A DNA stretch of 64,000 nt from Nguyenibacter vanlangensis (GTDB taxonomy: Bacteria > Pseudomonadota > Alphaproteobacteria > Acetobacterales > Acetobacteraceae), in contig NZ_CP152276.1 in NCBI RefSeq assembly GCF_038719015.1, positions 3,174,001 to 3,238,000 on the forward strand, given 5' to 3'. The translations under genes and the position numbers were made by a program. How positions within the stretch are numbered: position 1 is the stretch's first letter; each line of letters begins with the position of its first letter. The notes below the pieces were generated by a model. The model was not told the DNA's origin. It was given only the letters and a program-made list of their open reading frames with translations, and made no database searches. Positions 38,274 through 47,203 of the stretch are shown here, in pieces.

Positions 38274-39326
38274 ATGACCAGACTGCACCGTGTTCCTGTC
38301 GTTGCCGCGTCGGCCCTCGCAGCCGTTCTGAGCGTCTCGTCGCCCGTGATTGCGGTCGCCCAGGATGCACAGTCCGCCGCTCCGGCCGCCGCTCCCGCTC
38401 CTGACGCGTCGGCGCCGGCCGCCGCCGCGCCGGCCGCAACCCCGGCCCCGGCCGACGCTTCGGCGCCCGCGCCCGCCGCTCCGGCCACGCCCGACGCCGC
38501 CGCCCCGGCTGCCGCCGCTCCGGCCCCCGACGCCTCGGCTCCGGCGCCCGCCGCTCCGGCGACCCCGCCGGTCGAAGCCGCCGCGCCCAAGCCGGCCGGC
38601 AACCCCTACGGCCTGGATGCGCTGTGGCGCAACGGCGACATCATCGCGCGCGGCGTCCTGCTGATCATGGTCGGCATGTCGCTGGGCACGTGGTACATCA
38701 TGGTCACGAAGTTCTTCGAGCAGGCGCGCATGTTCTCGGCCGCCAAGGAAGCGGCGAAGACCTTCTGGACCAAGTCCTCGATCCAGGAAGGCGCCGCGGC
38801 GCTGAAGCCCTCCTCGCCGTTCCGCTACATCGCCGACACCGGCATCGTCGCCGCCGAGCACCACGAAGGCACGATGCAGGAATCGATCGACCTGCACAGC
38901 TGGACCTCGATGTCGATCCAGCGCGCGGTCGACACCATCCAGACCCGCCTGCAGGGCGGCCTGGCGTTCCTCGGCACCGTCGGCTCGACCTCGCCGTTCG
39001 TCGGCCTGTTCGGCACCGTGTGGGGTATCTATCACGCCCTGACCGCCATCGGCATCGCCGGCCAGGCGTCGATCGACAAGGTCGCCGGCCCGGTCGGTGA
39101 ATCGCTGATCATGACCGCGATCGGTCTGGGCACCGCCGTTCCGGCCGTGCTGGGCTACAACCTGCTGGTCCGCCGCAACAAGGGCGCGATGGACAAGGTC
39201 CGCAATTTCGCGGCCGACCTGCAGTCCATCCTGCTCGGCGGCTTCCGCCACGGCGTCTCCCCGGACATCACGGTCCGTCCCGACAGCTCGCCGACCACCA
39301 CCACCACCTCCAACCGGGTTGCCTGA
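38274..39326 (+). CDS. exbB: ExbB/MotA-TolQ family proton channel protein
   Basis: Pentameric inner-membrane proton channel that energises TonB. The 350 residues begin with a signal peptide (cleavage near residue 29), then a long Ala/Pro/Asp low-complexity stretch (about 30-110), then the first channel helix (about 120-145), a cytoplasmic loop, and the final two helices with FLGTVGSTSPFVGLFGTVWGI and SLIMTAIGLGTAVPAVLGYNLL. The extra N-terminal signal plus low-complexity extension is seen in alphaproteobacterial ExbB. ATG 38274 directly begins the signal peptide; the frame is open further upstream but lies in tonB. It is 104 bases after tonB. Confidence 0.95.
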   Translation: MTRLHRVPVVAASALAAVLSVSSPVIAVAQDAQSAAPAAAPAPDASAPAAAAPAATPAPADASAPAPAAPATPDAAAPAAAAPAPDASAPAPAAPATPPVEAAAPKPAGNPYGLDALWRNGDIIARGVLLIMVGMSLGTWYIMVTKFFEQARMFSAAKEAAKTFWTKSSIQEGAAALKPSSPFRYIADTGIVAAEHHEGTMQESIDLHSWTSMSIQRAVDTIQTRLQGGLAFLGTVGSTSPFVGLFGTVWGIYHALTAIGIAGQASIDKVAGPVGESLIMTAIGLGTAVPAVLGYNLLVRRNKGAMDKVRNFAADLQSILLGGFRHGVSPDITVRPDSSPTTTTTSNRVA

Positions 39327-39328
39327 AC

Positions 39329-39754
39329 ATGGCGATGCAAGTCGGAGGCGGCGGCGATGAAGACGAGGTGGTGTCCGCCATCAACACCACTCCGCTTGTC
39401 GACGTCATGCTGGTGCTGCTGATCATCTTCCTGATCACCATCCCAGTCGCAACACATACGATCAAGGTCACCCTGCCGCGGGACGCCAACCAGCCCACGC
39501 AGACCAAGCCCGGAAACGTGGTGCTGGCCGTGACCGAGAACGGACAGGTCTACTGGAACGAGGTCGCGATCAAAAGTCGCGCCGACCTTCTGGACCGGCT
39601 GGAGAAGATTGCGGTGCTGAAGCCGCAGCCTCAGATCCAGATCCGCGGCGATGCCAAGTCCCGGTACGAATCCGTCGGGCGGGTGATCGCGACCTGTCAG
39701 GAGGCCGGGATCTATCACGTGGACTTCATTACCGAGCAACCGCACTCGGATTGA
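39329..39754 (+). CDS. exbD: ExbD/TolR family protein (first copy)
   Basis: Partner of ExbB. The 141 residues show a short cytoplasmic N-terminus, one membrane segment (about 25-47, VDVMLVLLIIFLITIPV) with the essential Asp at its start, and a periplasmic domain. It starts two bases after the exbB stop. A second ExbD follows, so the complex may be heteromeric. Confidence 0.95.
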   Translation: MAMQVGGGGDEDEVVSAINTTPLVDVMLVLLIIFLITIPVATHTIKVTLPRDANQPTQTKPGNVVLAVTENGQVYWNEVAIKSRADLLDRLEKIAVLKPQPQIQIRGDAKSRYESVGRVIATCQEAGIYHVDFITEQPHSD

Positions 39755-39902
39755 GGCAACAGGACACCCGGCGCCGTCCAGGCGGCGCCGGGCCCTCCGG
39801 GAGATCCCACATCAGGGCCTCGGTGCCGCCATCCCGCCGCCGATCCGCGATCGGTCCGGACGGCAGGTTCGTTGACCCGCGCTTTTTAGAGAGTACATCG
39901 CC

Positions 39903-40337
39903 ATGGCCATGAGTGTCGGCACCGAAGGCACTACCGAAGACGAAGGCATTGTCGATATCAACACGACGCCGCTGATCGACGTCATGTTGGTGCTGCTGAT
40001 CATGCTGATCATCACCATTCCGCTGCAGACGCATTCGGTCGCGCTGGACCTGCCGCAGGGCAATCCGCCGCCTTCGACCGAAGTGCCGAAGGTCGTGACG
40101 CTGGCGATCGATTTCGATAACAGCATCAGCTGGAACGGCGAGCCGATCACGGACGAAGCGTCGCTGCAGGCCCACATCACGTCCGCCGCCGCCATGCCCG
40201 ACCAGCCCGAGATGCATATCCATCCGAACCGCCTGGCCGACTACAAGACCGTGGCGCACGTCCTTGCGGATTGCCAGAGGCTTGGCATCACCAAGCTGGG
40301 TATCGTAGGTCAGGATCAGTTCATGGAAGGACAATGA
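39903..40337 (+). CDS. exbD: ExbD/TolR family protein (second copy)
   Basis: A second ExbD of 144 residues, with the helix LIDVMLVLLIMLIITIPLQT and its Asp, plus a periplasmic domain that differs from copy one. Such paired exbD genes occur in several alpha- and gammaproteobacterial TonB operons; one copy can serve a distinct receptor set. It follows copy one after a 148-base gap and precedes the TPR-like gene by four bases. Confidence 0.95.
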   Translation: MAMSVGTEGTTEDEGIVDINTTPLIDVMLVLLIMLIITIPLQTHSVALDLPQGNPPPSTEVPKVVTLAIDFDNSISWNGEPITDEASLQAHITSAAAMPDQPEMHIHPNRLADYKTVAHVLADCQRLGITKLGIVGQDQFMEGQ

Positions 40338-40341
40338 GCTG

Positions 40342-41577
40342 ATGTCGTCATGTCTGTTCCGCGCCGGCCGTCTCGCCGGCGCGATCGTTGCATTTTCCGC
40401 TTCGGCAGCCCTTGTCCAGCCCGCCTCGGCGGCAGATACGCTGAGCATGAAGGTCGGCAAGCCGTTGCAGCAGGCGCAGACCGCGCTGGCCGCGCATAAT
40501 TATGCCAAGGCCATGAGCGCGGTCGACGCCGCGGCGGCGGTGCCGGGCAAGAGCGAGTACGAAGACTATACCATCACCCAGATGCGTGCCGCCGTCGCGG
40601 CGCAGTCGGGCAACGTGGCCGCGGCGACCGCCGCCTATGACAAGCTGATCGCGTCCGGCCGCACGCCCAAGGACGCCAAGCTGCAGATGATGATGGCCGA
40701 GGCCACCATGGCCTATACCGCGAAGGACTACCCCCGCGCGGTCGCCAGCATCGAGCGCTACCTGAAGGCGGCCGGCAGCAATCCGGCGATGGAAACGCTG
40801 CTGATCCAGTCCTATTACCTGCAGCGCGACTATGCCAACGCGGCGCGCGTGCAGCAGGCGCAGATCGCCGAGGAGATCAAGGCCGGCAAGGCCCCCGCCG
40901 AATCCCAGTTGCAGTTGCTGGCCGCATGCCAGACGCAGCAGAAGGACCTGACCGGCCTGAACGACACCTATGTCCAACTGGTGTCCTATTATCCCAAGCC
41001 CGAATATTGGGCGCTGATCCTGCATGGCCTGATGGTCGACCCGAAAGTGTCGCCCGCGCTGCAGCTCGATGTCTATCGCATCCGCCAGGCGGCGGGCGTG
41101 CTGACGGCCCCGGCCGACTACATGGACATGACCGAATTGGCGATGCAGGCCGGCCTGCCGCAGCTTGCGCTGGACCTGATGAATGCCGGCTATGCCGGCG
41201 GCGTGCTGGGCAAGGATGCCGGCGCGGCGCGCGAGGCCAGGCTGAAGGCCATGGTCGTAAAGGCCGTGTCCGACCGCAAGGCGGCGATCGCGGCGGACGA
41301 AGCCGCCGCGCAGCAGGCGCCGACCGGCAATTCCCTGCTGACCGTCGGGTATAATTACGTGACGTTCGGCCAGGCCGACAAGGGACTGGCCATCATGCGC
41401 CAGGGTCTGGCGAAGGGGCCGCTGGACCCGAACATCGCCAGGCTGCATTACGGCCTGGCCCAGATGGCGGCCGGTCGCAACGCGGACGCCGTCGCCACGC
41501 TCAAGACGGTGGGCGGCGACAACGGCGCGCGCGCCATCGCGCAATTGTGGGTCCTGAAACTGTCGGCGCATCACTGA
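40342..41577 (+). CDS. Secreted TPR-like protein of the TonB operon
   Basis: A 411-residue protein with a signal peptide (cleavage after about residue 31, ASA/AD) and helix-rich repeats resembling tetratricopeptide motifs (for instance NYAKAMSAVDAAAAVPGKSE, DYPRAVASIERYLKAAGSNP). It is probably periplasmic. Proteins like this accompany TonB-ExbB-ExbD-ExbD sets and have been proposed to aid receptor energisation, but no function is assured. ATG 40342 lies four bases after the second exbD. Confidence 0.82.
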   Translation: MSSCLFRAGRLAGAIVAFSASAALVQPASAADTLSMKVGKPLQQAQTALAAHNYAKAMSAVDAAAAVPGKSEYEDYTITQMRAAVAAQSGNVAAATAAYDKLIASGRTPKDAKLQMMMAEATMAYTAKDYPRAVASIERYLKAAGSNPAMETLLIQSYYLQRDYANAARVQQAQIAEEIKAGKAPAESQLQLLAACQTQQKDLTGLNDTYVQLVSYYPKPEYWALILHGLMVDPKVSPALQLDVYRIRQAAGVLTAPADYMDMTELAMQAGLPQLALDLMNAGYAGGVLGKDAGAAREARLKAMVVKAVSDRKAAIAADEAAAQQAPTGNSLLTVGYNYVTFGQADKGLAIMRQGLAKGPLDPNIARLHYGLAQMAAGRNADAVATLKTVGGDNGARAIAQLWVLKLSAHH

Positions 41578-41634
41578 CCGCTTTCACGCCGATCCTCATG
41601 CATGGATCCGCATGCGCTGATCTGTTGCCGGCAC

Positions 41635-41668
41635 AGCCGGGCGGTGTCCTCCGCCCGGCTTTGTCTTT
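41635..41668 (+). terminator. Rho-independent terminator of the tonB operon
   Basis: AGCCGGGCGG (41635-41644) pairs with CCGCCCGGCT (41651-41660) over a six-base loop, then TTGTCTTT. It lies 57 bases after the TPR gene. Confidence 0.85.
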
Positions 41669-41761
41669 GGAGGATGGTTTTCGTCGCATCGGCTTGTACG
41701 GTATCCTGTAGGCCGCATAATCAAGCGGCCCAGTCCGCGTTCCAAAGGCCCGATCTCTCCC

Positions 41762-42550
41762 GTGACGATGCCCCAGACCTATTCCGACGCCGATCTGCCC
41801 GCCCGTATCCTGGTCGTCGAGGACGATCCAGGCATGCGTACCCTGCTCGTGCGTGTGCTGCAGGGGGACGGCTACCGGGTGCGGGGCGTACAGGACGGGC
41901 GCGAGATGTGGGCGGCCCTGGCCGCGTCGCCGGCCGACCTGATCGTGCTGGACGTCATGCTGCCGGGCAGCAACGGGCTCGATTTGTGCCGGTCGCTGCG
42001 CAGCGGCGGCATGGGCATGGGCAGCGCGGGCGCCGAAGCGGCCGGACAGGTGGACCGGCAGACGCCCATCATCATGGTCTCGGCGCGGGGTGAGGAACTG
42101 GATCGCGTGCTGGGGCTGGAACTCGGGGCCGACGATTATGTGGCCAAGCCCTTCGGCCAGAAGGAATTGCTGGCGCGCGTGCGCGCAGTGCTGCGACGCG
42201 GCGTGGCGCCGCCCAGCCCGGGCGGGACGCCTCGGCGCGAGGTCCTGAAATTCGACGGCTGGACGCTGGATCTGCGGCGGCGGGAACTGACCGATCCGTC
42301 CGGCGCGGTGGTCGAGATCTCCGGTGCGGAACATGACCTGCTGGTCAGTTTCCTGGACAATCCGCAGCGGGTGATCGGCCGCGACCGGCTGCTGGAACTG
42401 TCGCGCACCCGGCTGGGCGACGTCTCGGACCGCAGCGTCGACGTGCTGGTCAGCCGCCTGCGCCGCAAGCTGGGCAGCGAGTCCGAAACCCTGATCCGCA
42501 CCGTGCGGGGCATGGGCTACATCTTCACCGCGCCGGTGGAACGCCACTGA
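41762..42550 (+). CDS. OmpR-family response regulator
   Basis: Two-component regulator with receiver and winged-helix output domains (262 residues). The phospho-acceptor is Asp64 in LIVLDVMLPG, with acidic pocket EDD near residue 20 and the conserved Lys in YVAKPFG. The output domain ends VRGMGYIFTAP. The receiver has an unusual Gly/Ala/Met insert (about residues 81-98, GGMGMGSAGAEAAGQVDR) between its third helix and fourth strand. GTG 41762 is used; ATG 41768 is equally possible. The histidine kinase follows after five bases. Confidence 0.93.
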   Translation: MTMPQTYSDADLPARILVVEDDPGMRTLLVRVLQGDGYRVRGVQDGREMWAALAASPADLIVLDVMLPGSNGLDLCRSLRSGGMGMGSAGAEAAGQVDRQTPIIMVSARGEELDRVLGLELGADDYVAKPFGQKELLARVRAVLRRGVAPPSPGGTPRREVLKFDGWTLDLRRRELTDPSGAVVEISGAEHDLLVSFLDNPQRVIGRDRLLELSRTRLGDVSDRSVDVLVSRLRRKLGSESETLIRTVRGMGYIFTAPVERH

Positions 42551-42555
42551 CCGTC

Positions 42556-43947
42556 ATGGCGGCGCCGCAGAACGGGCCGGCATCACCCGGGGCGCGGCGG
42601 ATCACGCTGTGGCCGCGCGGGCTGGTCGGCCGCGTCACCTTCGTGCTGCTGGCGGCGGTGGCGCTGGTGTTCGTCGGCAGTTCGGTCTTCTACGAGGCGG
42701 CCGAGACCTACACGGTCGACGACACGCAGCTCGAACTGATCGGCGAACGCCTGACGATCGACGCCCGCGTCCTGCTGGCCTCGCCGGTCTCGCAGCGTCC
42801 CATCCTGGCGGCCATGCTCTCGACCGGGGATCTGACGCTGGACTGGCGGACCCCGGGCACGGACAAGCCGACGCGCGCCGAACCCCAGGTGCTGCGCAGC
42901 CTGCATGACCGGCTGGCGGCGCGGCACGAAATCCTGCGCGGCGCGGCGCTGACCCTGTCGCCGACGACGATCGGCAGCGCGGACATCCGCGGGATCCTCC
43001 GCCTGCCGGACGGCAGCCGGATCGGCTTCGTGGCGCCCGACATCCTGCAACCCCACCATATGACGCGCGGTCTCGCCTCGGCGGCGATCCTGGCGGGCGC
43101 GGTGCTGCTGGCGGCGGCCATGCTGGTCCATACGCTCAGCATGCCGCTGCGCGCGCTGGCCGACGTCGCGGACGGGGTGGGATCGGGCCAATGGATCCCG
43201 GTCGAGGAAAAGGGCCCGCGCGAAGTGCGCCACCTGGCCCGGGCGATCAACGCCATGCAGGACCGGATCCGCCGCCTGATCGCCGACCGGACCGAGGCCC
43301 TGGCCGCGGTGTCGCACGATCTGCGCACGCCGCTGGCCCGGCTGCGGCTGCGGGCCGGGTTCCTGGACGATCAGGAGGCGCAGCGCGCGATCGAGGGCGA
43401 CGTGGCCGAGATGGAGGCGATGGTCGGCGGCGTGCTGGCCTACCTGTCCGGCGAAAACGACCCCGAGGCGCCGCGCGTCGTCGACCTGGCGTCGATCCTG
43501 GCCACGCTGGCCGACGATGCCGCCGACCAGGGACGTGACGTGACCTATGACGGTCCGGCGCAATGGCAGGCGCGGCTGCGCCCCCTGGCGATGAAGCGGG
43601 TGTTCGGCAATCTGATCGACAATGCCGTCAATTATGGCGGCCGGGCGCGGATCGGCCTGTCGGTGCAGCCAGATGGGCTGCGGATCCGCGTCGATGACGA
43701 CGGGCCCGGCCTGCCCGAGGCCGAACTGACGCGGGTGCTGACCCCGTTCTACCGGGTCGAGGGCTCACGCTCGCGCGCGACGGGCGGGCTGGGGCTCGGA
43801 CTGGCGATCGTCAGCCGCGAGGTCGCGCGAGAGGGCGGCCGCCTCGTGCTGTCCAACCGGAAGGAAGGCGGGCTGCGGGCGGAAATCCTGCTGCCGCGCG
43901 CCGCTCAGGGCGTGGGCAGGACGGGGCGGTCGGCCATCGACAGGTGA
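42556..43947 (+). CDS. Sensor histidine kinase
   Basis: Inner-membrane kinase of 463 residues, partner of the preceding regulator. It has two membrane segments (about 22-42 and 172-195) flanking a periplasmic sensor of about 130 residues, a HAMP domain, HisKA with the phospho-His254 in SHDLRTPLARLR, and HATPase_c with NLIDNAVNYGG (N box), DDDGPGLP (G1) and GGLGLGLAIV (G2). The signal is unknown. Its last 43 bases overlap the convergent beta-propeller gene. Confidence 0.94.
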   Translation: MAAPQNGPASPGARRITLWPRGLVGRVTFVLLAAVALVFVGSSVFYEAAETYTVDDTQLELIGERLTIDARVLLASPVSQRPILAAMLSTGDLTLDWRTPGTDKPTRAEPQVLRSLHDRLAARHEILRGAALTLSPTTIGSADIRGILRLPDGSRIGFVAPDILQPHHMTRGLASAAILAGAVLLAAAMLVHTLSMPLRALADVADGVGSGQWIPVEEKGPREVRHLARAINAMQDRIRRLIADRTEALAAVSHDLRTPLARLRLRAGFLDDQEAQRAIEGDVAEMEAMVGGVLAYLSGENDPEAPRVVDLASILATLADDAADQGRDVTYDGPAQWQARLRPLAMKRVFGNLIDNAVNYGGRARIGLSVQPDGLRIRVDDDGPGLPEAELTRVLTPFYRVEGSRSRATGGLGLGLAIVSREVAREGGRLVLSNRKEGGLRAEILLPRAAQGVGRTGRSAIDR

Positions 43948-44933
43948 AGCGACGGCTGGTTGGTGTTCAGCCAGATCCCGTGCGGCGAGCGGCCGGTGCG
44001 GATGGTCTCCGTGATCGTCCCGGCGACCGGGTCGATGATCGCGACATGCTGCCGCCAGCGCAGGGTGGCCCACATCTTGCCGTCCGGTGCGAAGACGATG
44101 TCGTCCGGGCCGCCCGGCACGCGATAGGACTGCACGACGTTCAGCGTGTTCCAGTCCAGCCGCTCGATGATTCCCGACACGCGGCAGGTGACGTAGAGCT
44201 GCTTGTGGTCGGGCGAGATGAACAGGTTGTGCGGCCCCGGCGCCATCTCGATCTTGCGGTCCAGGTGCCCGGTCGCCGGATCGACGACGGCGACATAGTC
44301 GGTGCCCATGACCCCCACCAGGATCTGGTCGTTGTGCCACAGCACGCCGGCGGGGGTGGACCCGACATCGGTGGTCCACAGCACCTTGCCCGTCGCGGTC
44401 TCGATGGCCGTCAGCTTGCCGCTGTCCTGCAGGCTGACATAGACGACCGAGGAATCAGGCGCGTAATTCATATGGCTGGGCATGGCATCGACATGGATGC
44501 GGTGCAGAAGCTGGAAATCCGACGCGTCGTAGATGTCGACCTGGTTGCGGGCCAGCCCGGCGACGGTGAAGAATTTTCCGTCCGGGCTGAATTGCAGTTG
44601 GTACGGGTCGGCGATGGGGATGGATTTCACCCGCGCGCCGGTCTGCGCATCCAGAAAGAACAGCATGTTGCCCGACGTGTCGCCGACCAGCAGATATTTG
44701 CCGTCGGGGGTGGGCGCCGTGTGGTGCGGTTCGCGCAGGACGGGAATGCGCCGGATTTCCTGGTGCGTGTCGATGTCGTATTCGCTGACCGACGCATCCG
44801 CCGAATTCAGGACGAAGGCCAGGCGCTCGGCGTGTGCGCCGGCGGACAGCAGCGTCATCGACGCGCAGGCCGCCACCAGCCATCCGGCGGCACGGGCGTG
44901 GCGGAGCGAACGGCAAAGCGGGGCGAACGTCAT
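43905..44933 (-). CDS. Secreted YVTN/YncE-like beta-propeller protein
   Basis: A 342-residue protein with a signal peptide (cleavage near AHA/ER, residue 35) followed by seven-bladed propeller repeats of the cytochrome cd1-nirF/YncE type (for example PTPDGKYLLVGDTSGNMLFF, FSPDGKFFTVAG, FISPDHKQLYVT, FAPDGKMWATL). It is probably periplasmic; no catalytic residues are evident, and a role in binding or as a cofactor-less relative of quinohaem dehydrogenases is only a guess. It is transcribed toward the histidine kinase and overlaps its 3' end. Confidence 0.85.
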   Translation of the reverse strand: MTFAPLCRSLRHARAAGWLVAACASMTLLSAGAHAERLAFVLNSADASVSEYDIDTHQEIRRIPVLREPHHTAPTPDGKYLLVGDTSGNMLFFLDAQTGARVKSIPIADPYQLQFSPDGKFFTVAGLARNQVDIYDASDFQLLHRIHVDAMPSHMNYAPDSSVVYVSLQDSGKLTAIETATGKVLWTTDVGSTPAGVLWHNDQILVGVMGTDYVAVVDPATGHLDRKIEMAPGPHNLFISPDHKQLYVTCRVSGIIERLDWNTLNVVQSYRVPGGPDDIVFAPDGKMWATLRWRQHVAIIDPVAGTITETIRTGRSPHGIWLNTNQPSLHLSMADRPVLPTP

Positions 44934-45304
44934 CTGGTATCGAAGCCTCGGACTGACTATGCGTAAGGGCGCCCCGGCCGGATGGCGAATCCCCGGGGAT
45001 CATGGTTCACGGACCGGGCTCCATGCAAGGCCAGAGCCGCACGGTGCCTGTCAATGAATTTTCAGGAAGATTCCGCGTTCCGGCCATGACGTCGCGCAAG
45101 CGCGCATTGCCATTTCGTCATCTTCGCGGCGGACAACGGCAGTCAACACGGGGCCGAACCGGCCCGCCATGCGATCGGGGCTTGTTTTGGCGGCCATCTT
45201 GGCACATCTGGAAGCGAACAGGATTTGCACAGTCCGTTTTCGCCGGCGGCTTTGTCCGCCGTCTTCCATCCGCCTGCATGGCCCCCTGCCGGACGATCGC
45301 CCCC
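44934..45304. other. Divergent region between the beta-propeller gene and nfuA
   Basis: A 371-base gap that should hold promoters for both directions. The nfuA frame is open upstream to 45002, but that extension has no family similarity and was not used. Nothing else is recognised. Confidence 0.45.
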
Positions 45305-45868
45305 ATGTTCATCGAGACCGAAGACACCCCCAATCCCGCGACGCTGAAATTCCTGCCGGGCCGCACCATCGTGCCCGGCCGGGCCACCGCGGAATTCGTC
45401 AGTCCGGACGCCGTCGGCGGCCGTTCGAAGCTGGCCGATGCGCTGTTCGGCCAGCCGGGCGTCGCCAGGGTCTTTCTGGGCGGCGATTTCGTGGCGGTGA
45501 CCAAGGACGACGCGGCCGACTGGTCGGCGCTGAAGCCGCAGATCCTGGCCGTGCTGGTCGATTTCTTCGTGTCCGGCATGACGGCGATCGAGGCCGACGC
45601 CGCGGTCGAGGAAGAGCGCATCGCGCCCGAGGACGAAGACATCGTCAAGCAGATCAAGGAACTGCTGGATACGCGGGTGCGGCCCGCAGTGGCCGGCGAC
45701 GGCGGCGATATCGTGTTCCGCGGCTACCGCGACGGGGTGGTGCGCCTGACGATGCAGGGCGCGTGTTCGGGTTGCCCGTCCTCGCGCGCCACGCTGAAGC
45801 ACGGGGTCGAGAACATGCTGCGGCATTACGTCCCCGAAGTGATCGCGGTCGAGCAGGTGGACGCCTGA
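45305..45868 (+). CDS. nfuA: NfuA-type Fe-S cluster carrier protein
   Basis: Carries and delivers [4Fe-4S] clusters to apo-proteins. The 187 residues have an N-terminal Nfu_N domain (FIETEDTPNPATLKFLPG) and the C-terminal NifU-like domain with the CxxC cluster site CSGC (Cys154, Cys157). The gene is the first of an apparent nfuA-nitroreductase-tsaB-rimI run on the plus strand, the conserved alphaproteobacterial order. ATG 45305. Confidence 0.96.
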   Translation: MFIETEDTPNPATLKFLPGRTIVPGRATAEFVSPDAVGGRSKLADALFGQPGVARVFLGGDFVAVTKDDAADWSALKPQILAVLVDFFVSGMTAIEADAAVEEERIAPEDEDIVKQIKELLDTRVRPAVAGDGGDIVFRGYRDGVVRLTMQGACSGCPSSRATLKHGVENMLRHYVPEVIAVEQVDA

Positions 45869-45885
45869 ACGGGAGCACCGACGAG

Positions 45886-46470
45886 ATGGTTCTGGACGAG
45901 TCCGGACTGGACCTGCTGTTCCGGTCGGCCCGCACGGCCGAGCGCTGGCGCGACGAGCCGGTCTCCGACGAGACGCTGCGCAGCGTGTACGACCTGGTCC
46001 GCCTGGGTCCGACCTCGGGTAATTGCTCGCCGGCGCGCTTCGTGTTCCTGCGCACGCCCGACAATCGCGAACGCCTGCGCCCCGCTTTGTCGGCCGGCAA
46101 TGTGGACAAGGTGCTGTCCGCGCCCGTCACCGTGATCGTGGCGCATGATCCGCTGTTTTTCGACCGGCTGGCCTACCTGAATCCCGAACCGGGCCTGCGC
46201 GCCTGGTTCGCCGCCGATGTCGGCCTGGCCGAGGAAACGGCGTTCCGCAACGGCACCCTGCAGGGCGGGTACCTGATCCTGGCCGCGCGCGCGCTGGGGC
46301 TGGACGTGCTGCCGATCTCGGGGTTCGACGCCTATGCGATCGAGGACGCGTTCCTGGCCGGACAGGGCTGGCGGGCCAATTTCCTGGTCTGCCTGGGTTA
46401 TGCGGACGGCGAGCCGGAGCGGCCGCGCGCGCCGCGCCTGGCCTTCGACGACGCCTGCCTGATGCTCTGA
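45886..46470 (+). CDS. RutE/HadB-type nitroreductase family protein
   Basis: FMN-dependent oxidoreductase of the malonic semialdehyde reductase (RutE) type, 194 residues, near the family length of 196. Visible: LDLLFRSARTAERW with the FMN-binding RSARTxxxW region, RLGPTSGNCSPARFVF, and the nucleotide-binding loop LPISGFDAYAI. No rut operon surrounds it, so a general nitroreductase role is equally likely. It starts 17 bases after nfuA. Confidence 0.88.
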   Translation: MVLDESGLDLLFRSARTAERWRDEPVSDETLRSVYDLVRLGPTSGNCSPARFVFLRTPDNRERLRPALSAGNVDKVLSAPVTVIVAHDPLFFDRLAYLNPEPGLRAWFAADVGLAEETAFRNGTLQGGYLILAARALGLDVLPISGFDAYAIEDAFLAGQGWRANFLVCLGYADGEPERPRAPRLAFDDACLML

Positions 46471-46483
46471 CCGCCGGACCGGC

Positions 46484-47203
46484 ATGACGATGCGGATCCT
46501 TGTGCTGAACGGCGCGCCCGGCGGGCCGGGGGCGGCCGCGCTGCTGGGCTGCGTGACGCGGGACGGCGGCGGCGGCGATGGTGGCGGCCCGCGCGGGGCC
46601 GTCACCCGTACGTTGGCCACGCGCGTCCTGCCCGGGCGGGGCGGGGCGGAATCCATGCCCGCCGCCTGTACCGCCCTGCTGGCGGAATGCGGCTGGCGGC
46701 CTGGCGATCTGGACCTGATCGCCGCGGTGATCGGCCCGGGCTCGTTCACCGGGCTGCGGGCCGCGCTGGCGCTGGCGCACGGCCTGGCGCTGGGGGCGGG
46801 GTGCGACCTGGTGGGGGTGACGTCCGGCGAGGCCATGGCGCCCGACCTGCGGCAGGAGGCCGGGGCGGATCGCGCGGCGCTGTGCCTGTCGGTGGCGCGG
46901 CGCGGCCGGATCTTCGTCGAGCAGGACGGCGCGGTCCGGGCTCACGCGGTCGCGGACTACGCCCTGCCGCCGGGCCGGCTGCTGCTGGCGGGCGACGCGG
47001 CCGCCGACATCCTGGCCGCGCGGGGGGACGGGCGATCCGACATCGCCCTGTCGCGCCTGACGGTGCCGGACAGCGGGATGATCGCCCGGGCGGCGCTGGC
47101 GCGGCGCGAATCCGGCCTGCCGGCACGGGACGTGCTGCCGCTTTACGTCGATCCGCCCGAGGCCAGACTGCCGGCCGCCGGGCTGCGTCCGGCACCGTGC
47201 TAG
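46484..47203 (+). CDS. tsaB: tRNA threonylcarbamoyladenosine biosynthesis protein TsaB
   Basis: TsaB partners TsaD and TsaE to make t6A37 in tRNAs. The 239 residues show an actin-like fold with GPGSFTGLRAALALAHGLA (the family signature) and LCLSVARRGRIFVEQ. A Gly-rich insert (about 27-35) follows the first strand. ATG 46484 lies 13 bases after the nitroreductase. It overlaps rimI by seven bases. Confidence 0.94.
   Translation: MTMRILVLNGAPGGPGAAALLGCVTRDGGGGDGGGPRGAVTRTLATRVLPGRGGAESMPAACTALLAECGWRPGDLDLIAAVIGPGSFTGLRAALALAHGLALGAGCDLVGVTSGEAMAPDLRQEAGADRAALCLSVARRGRIFVEQDGAVRAHAVADYALPPGRLLLAGDAAADILAARGDGRSDIALSRLTVPDSGMIARAALARRESGLPARDVLPLYVDPPEARLPAAGLRPAPC

Noticed and set aside
38364..38590. 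Ala/Pro repeat region of exbB considered as a CRISPR or minisatellite array
   Set aside because: It is a translated low-complexity protein segment with irregular units; no spacer-repeat structure.
45002..45304. N-terminal extension of NfuA to 45002
   Set aside because: The extra 101 residues do not resemble any Nfu domain; the family start is at 45305.
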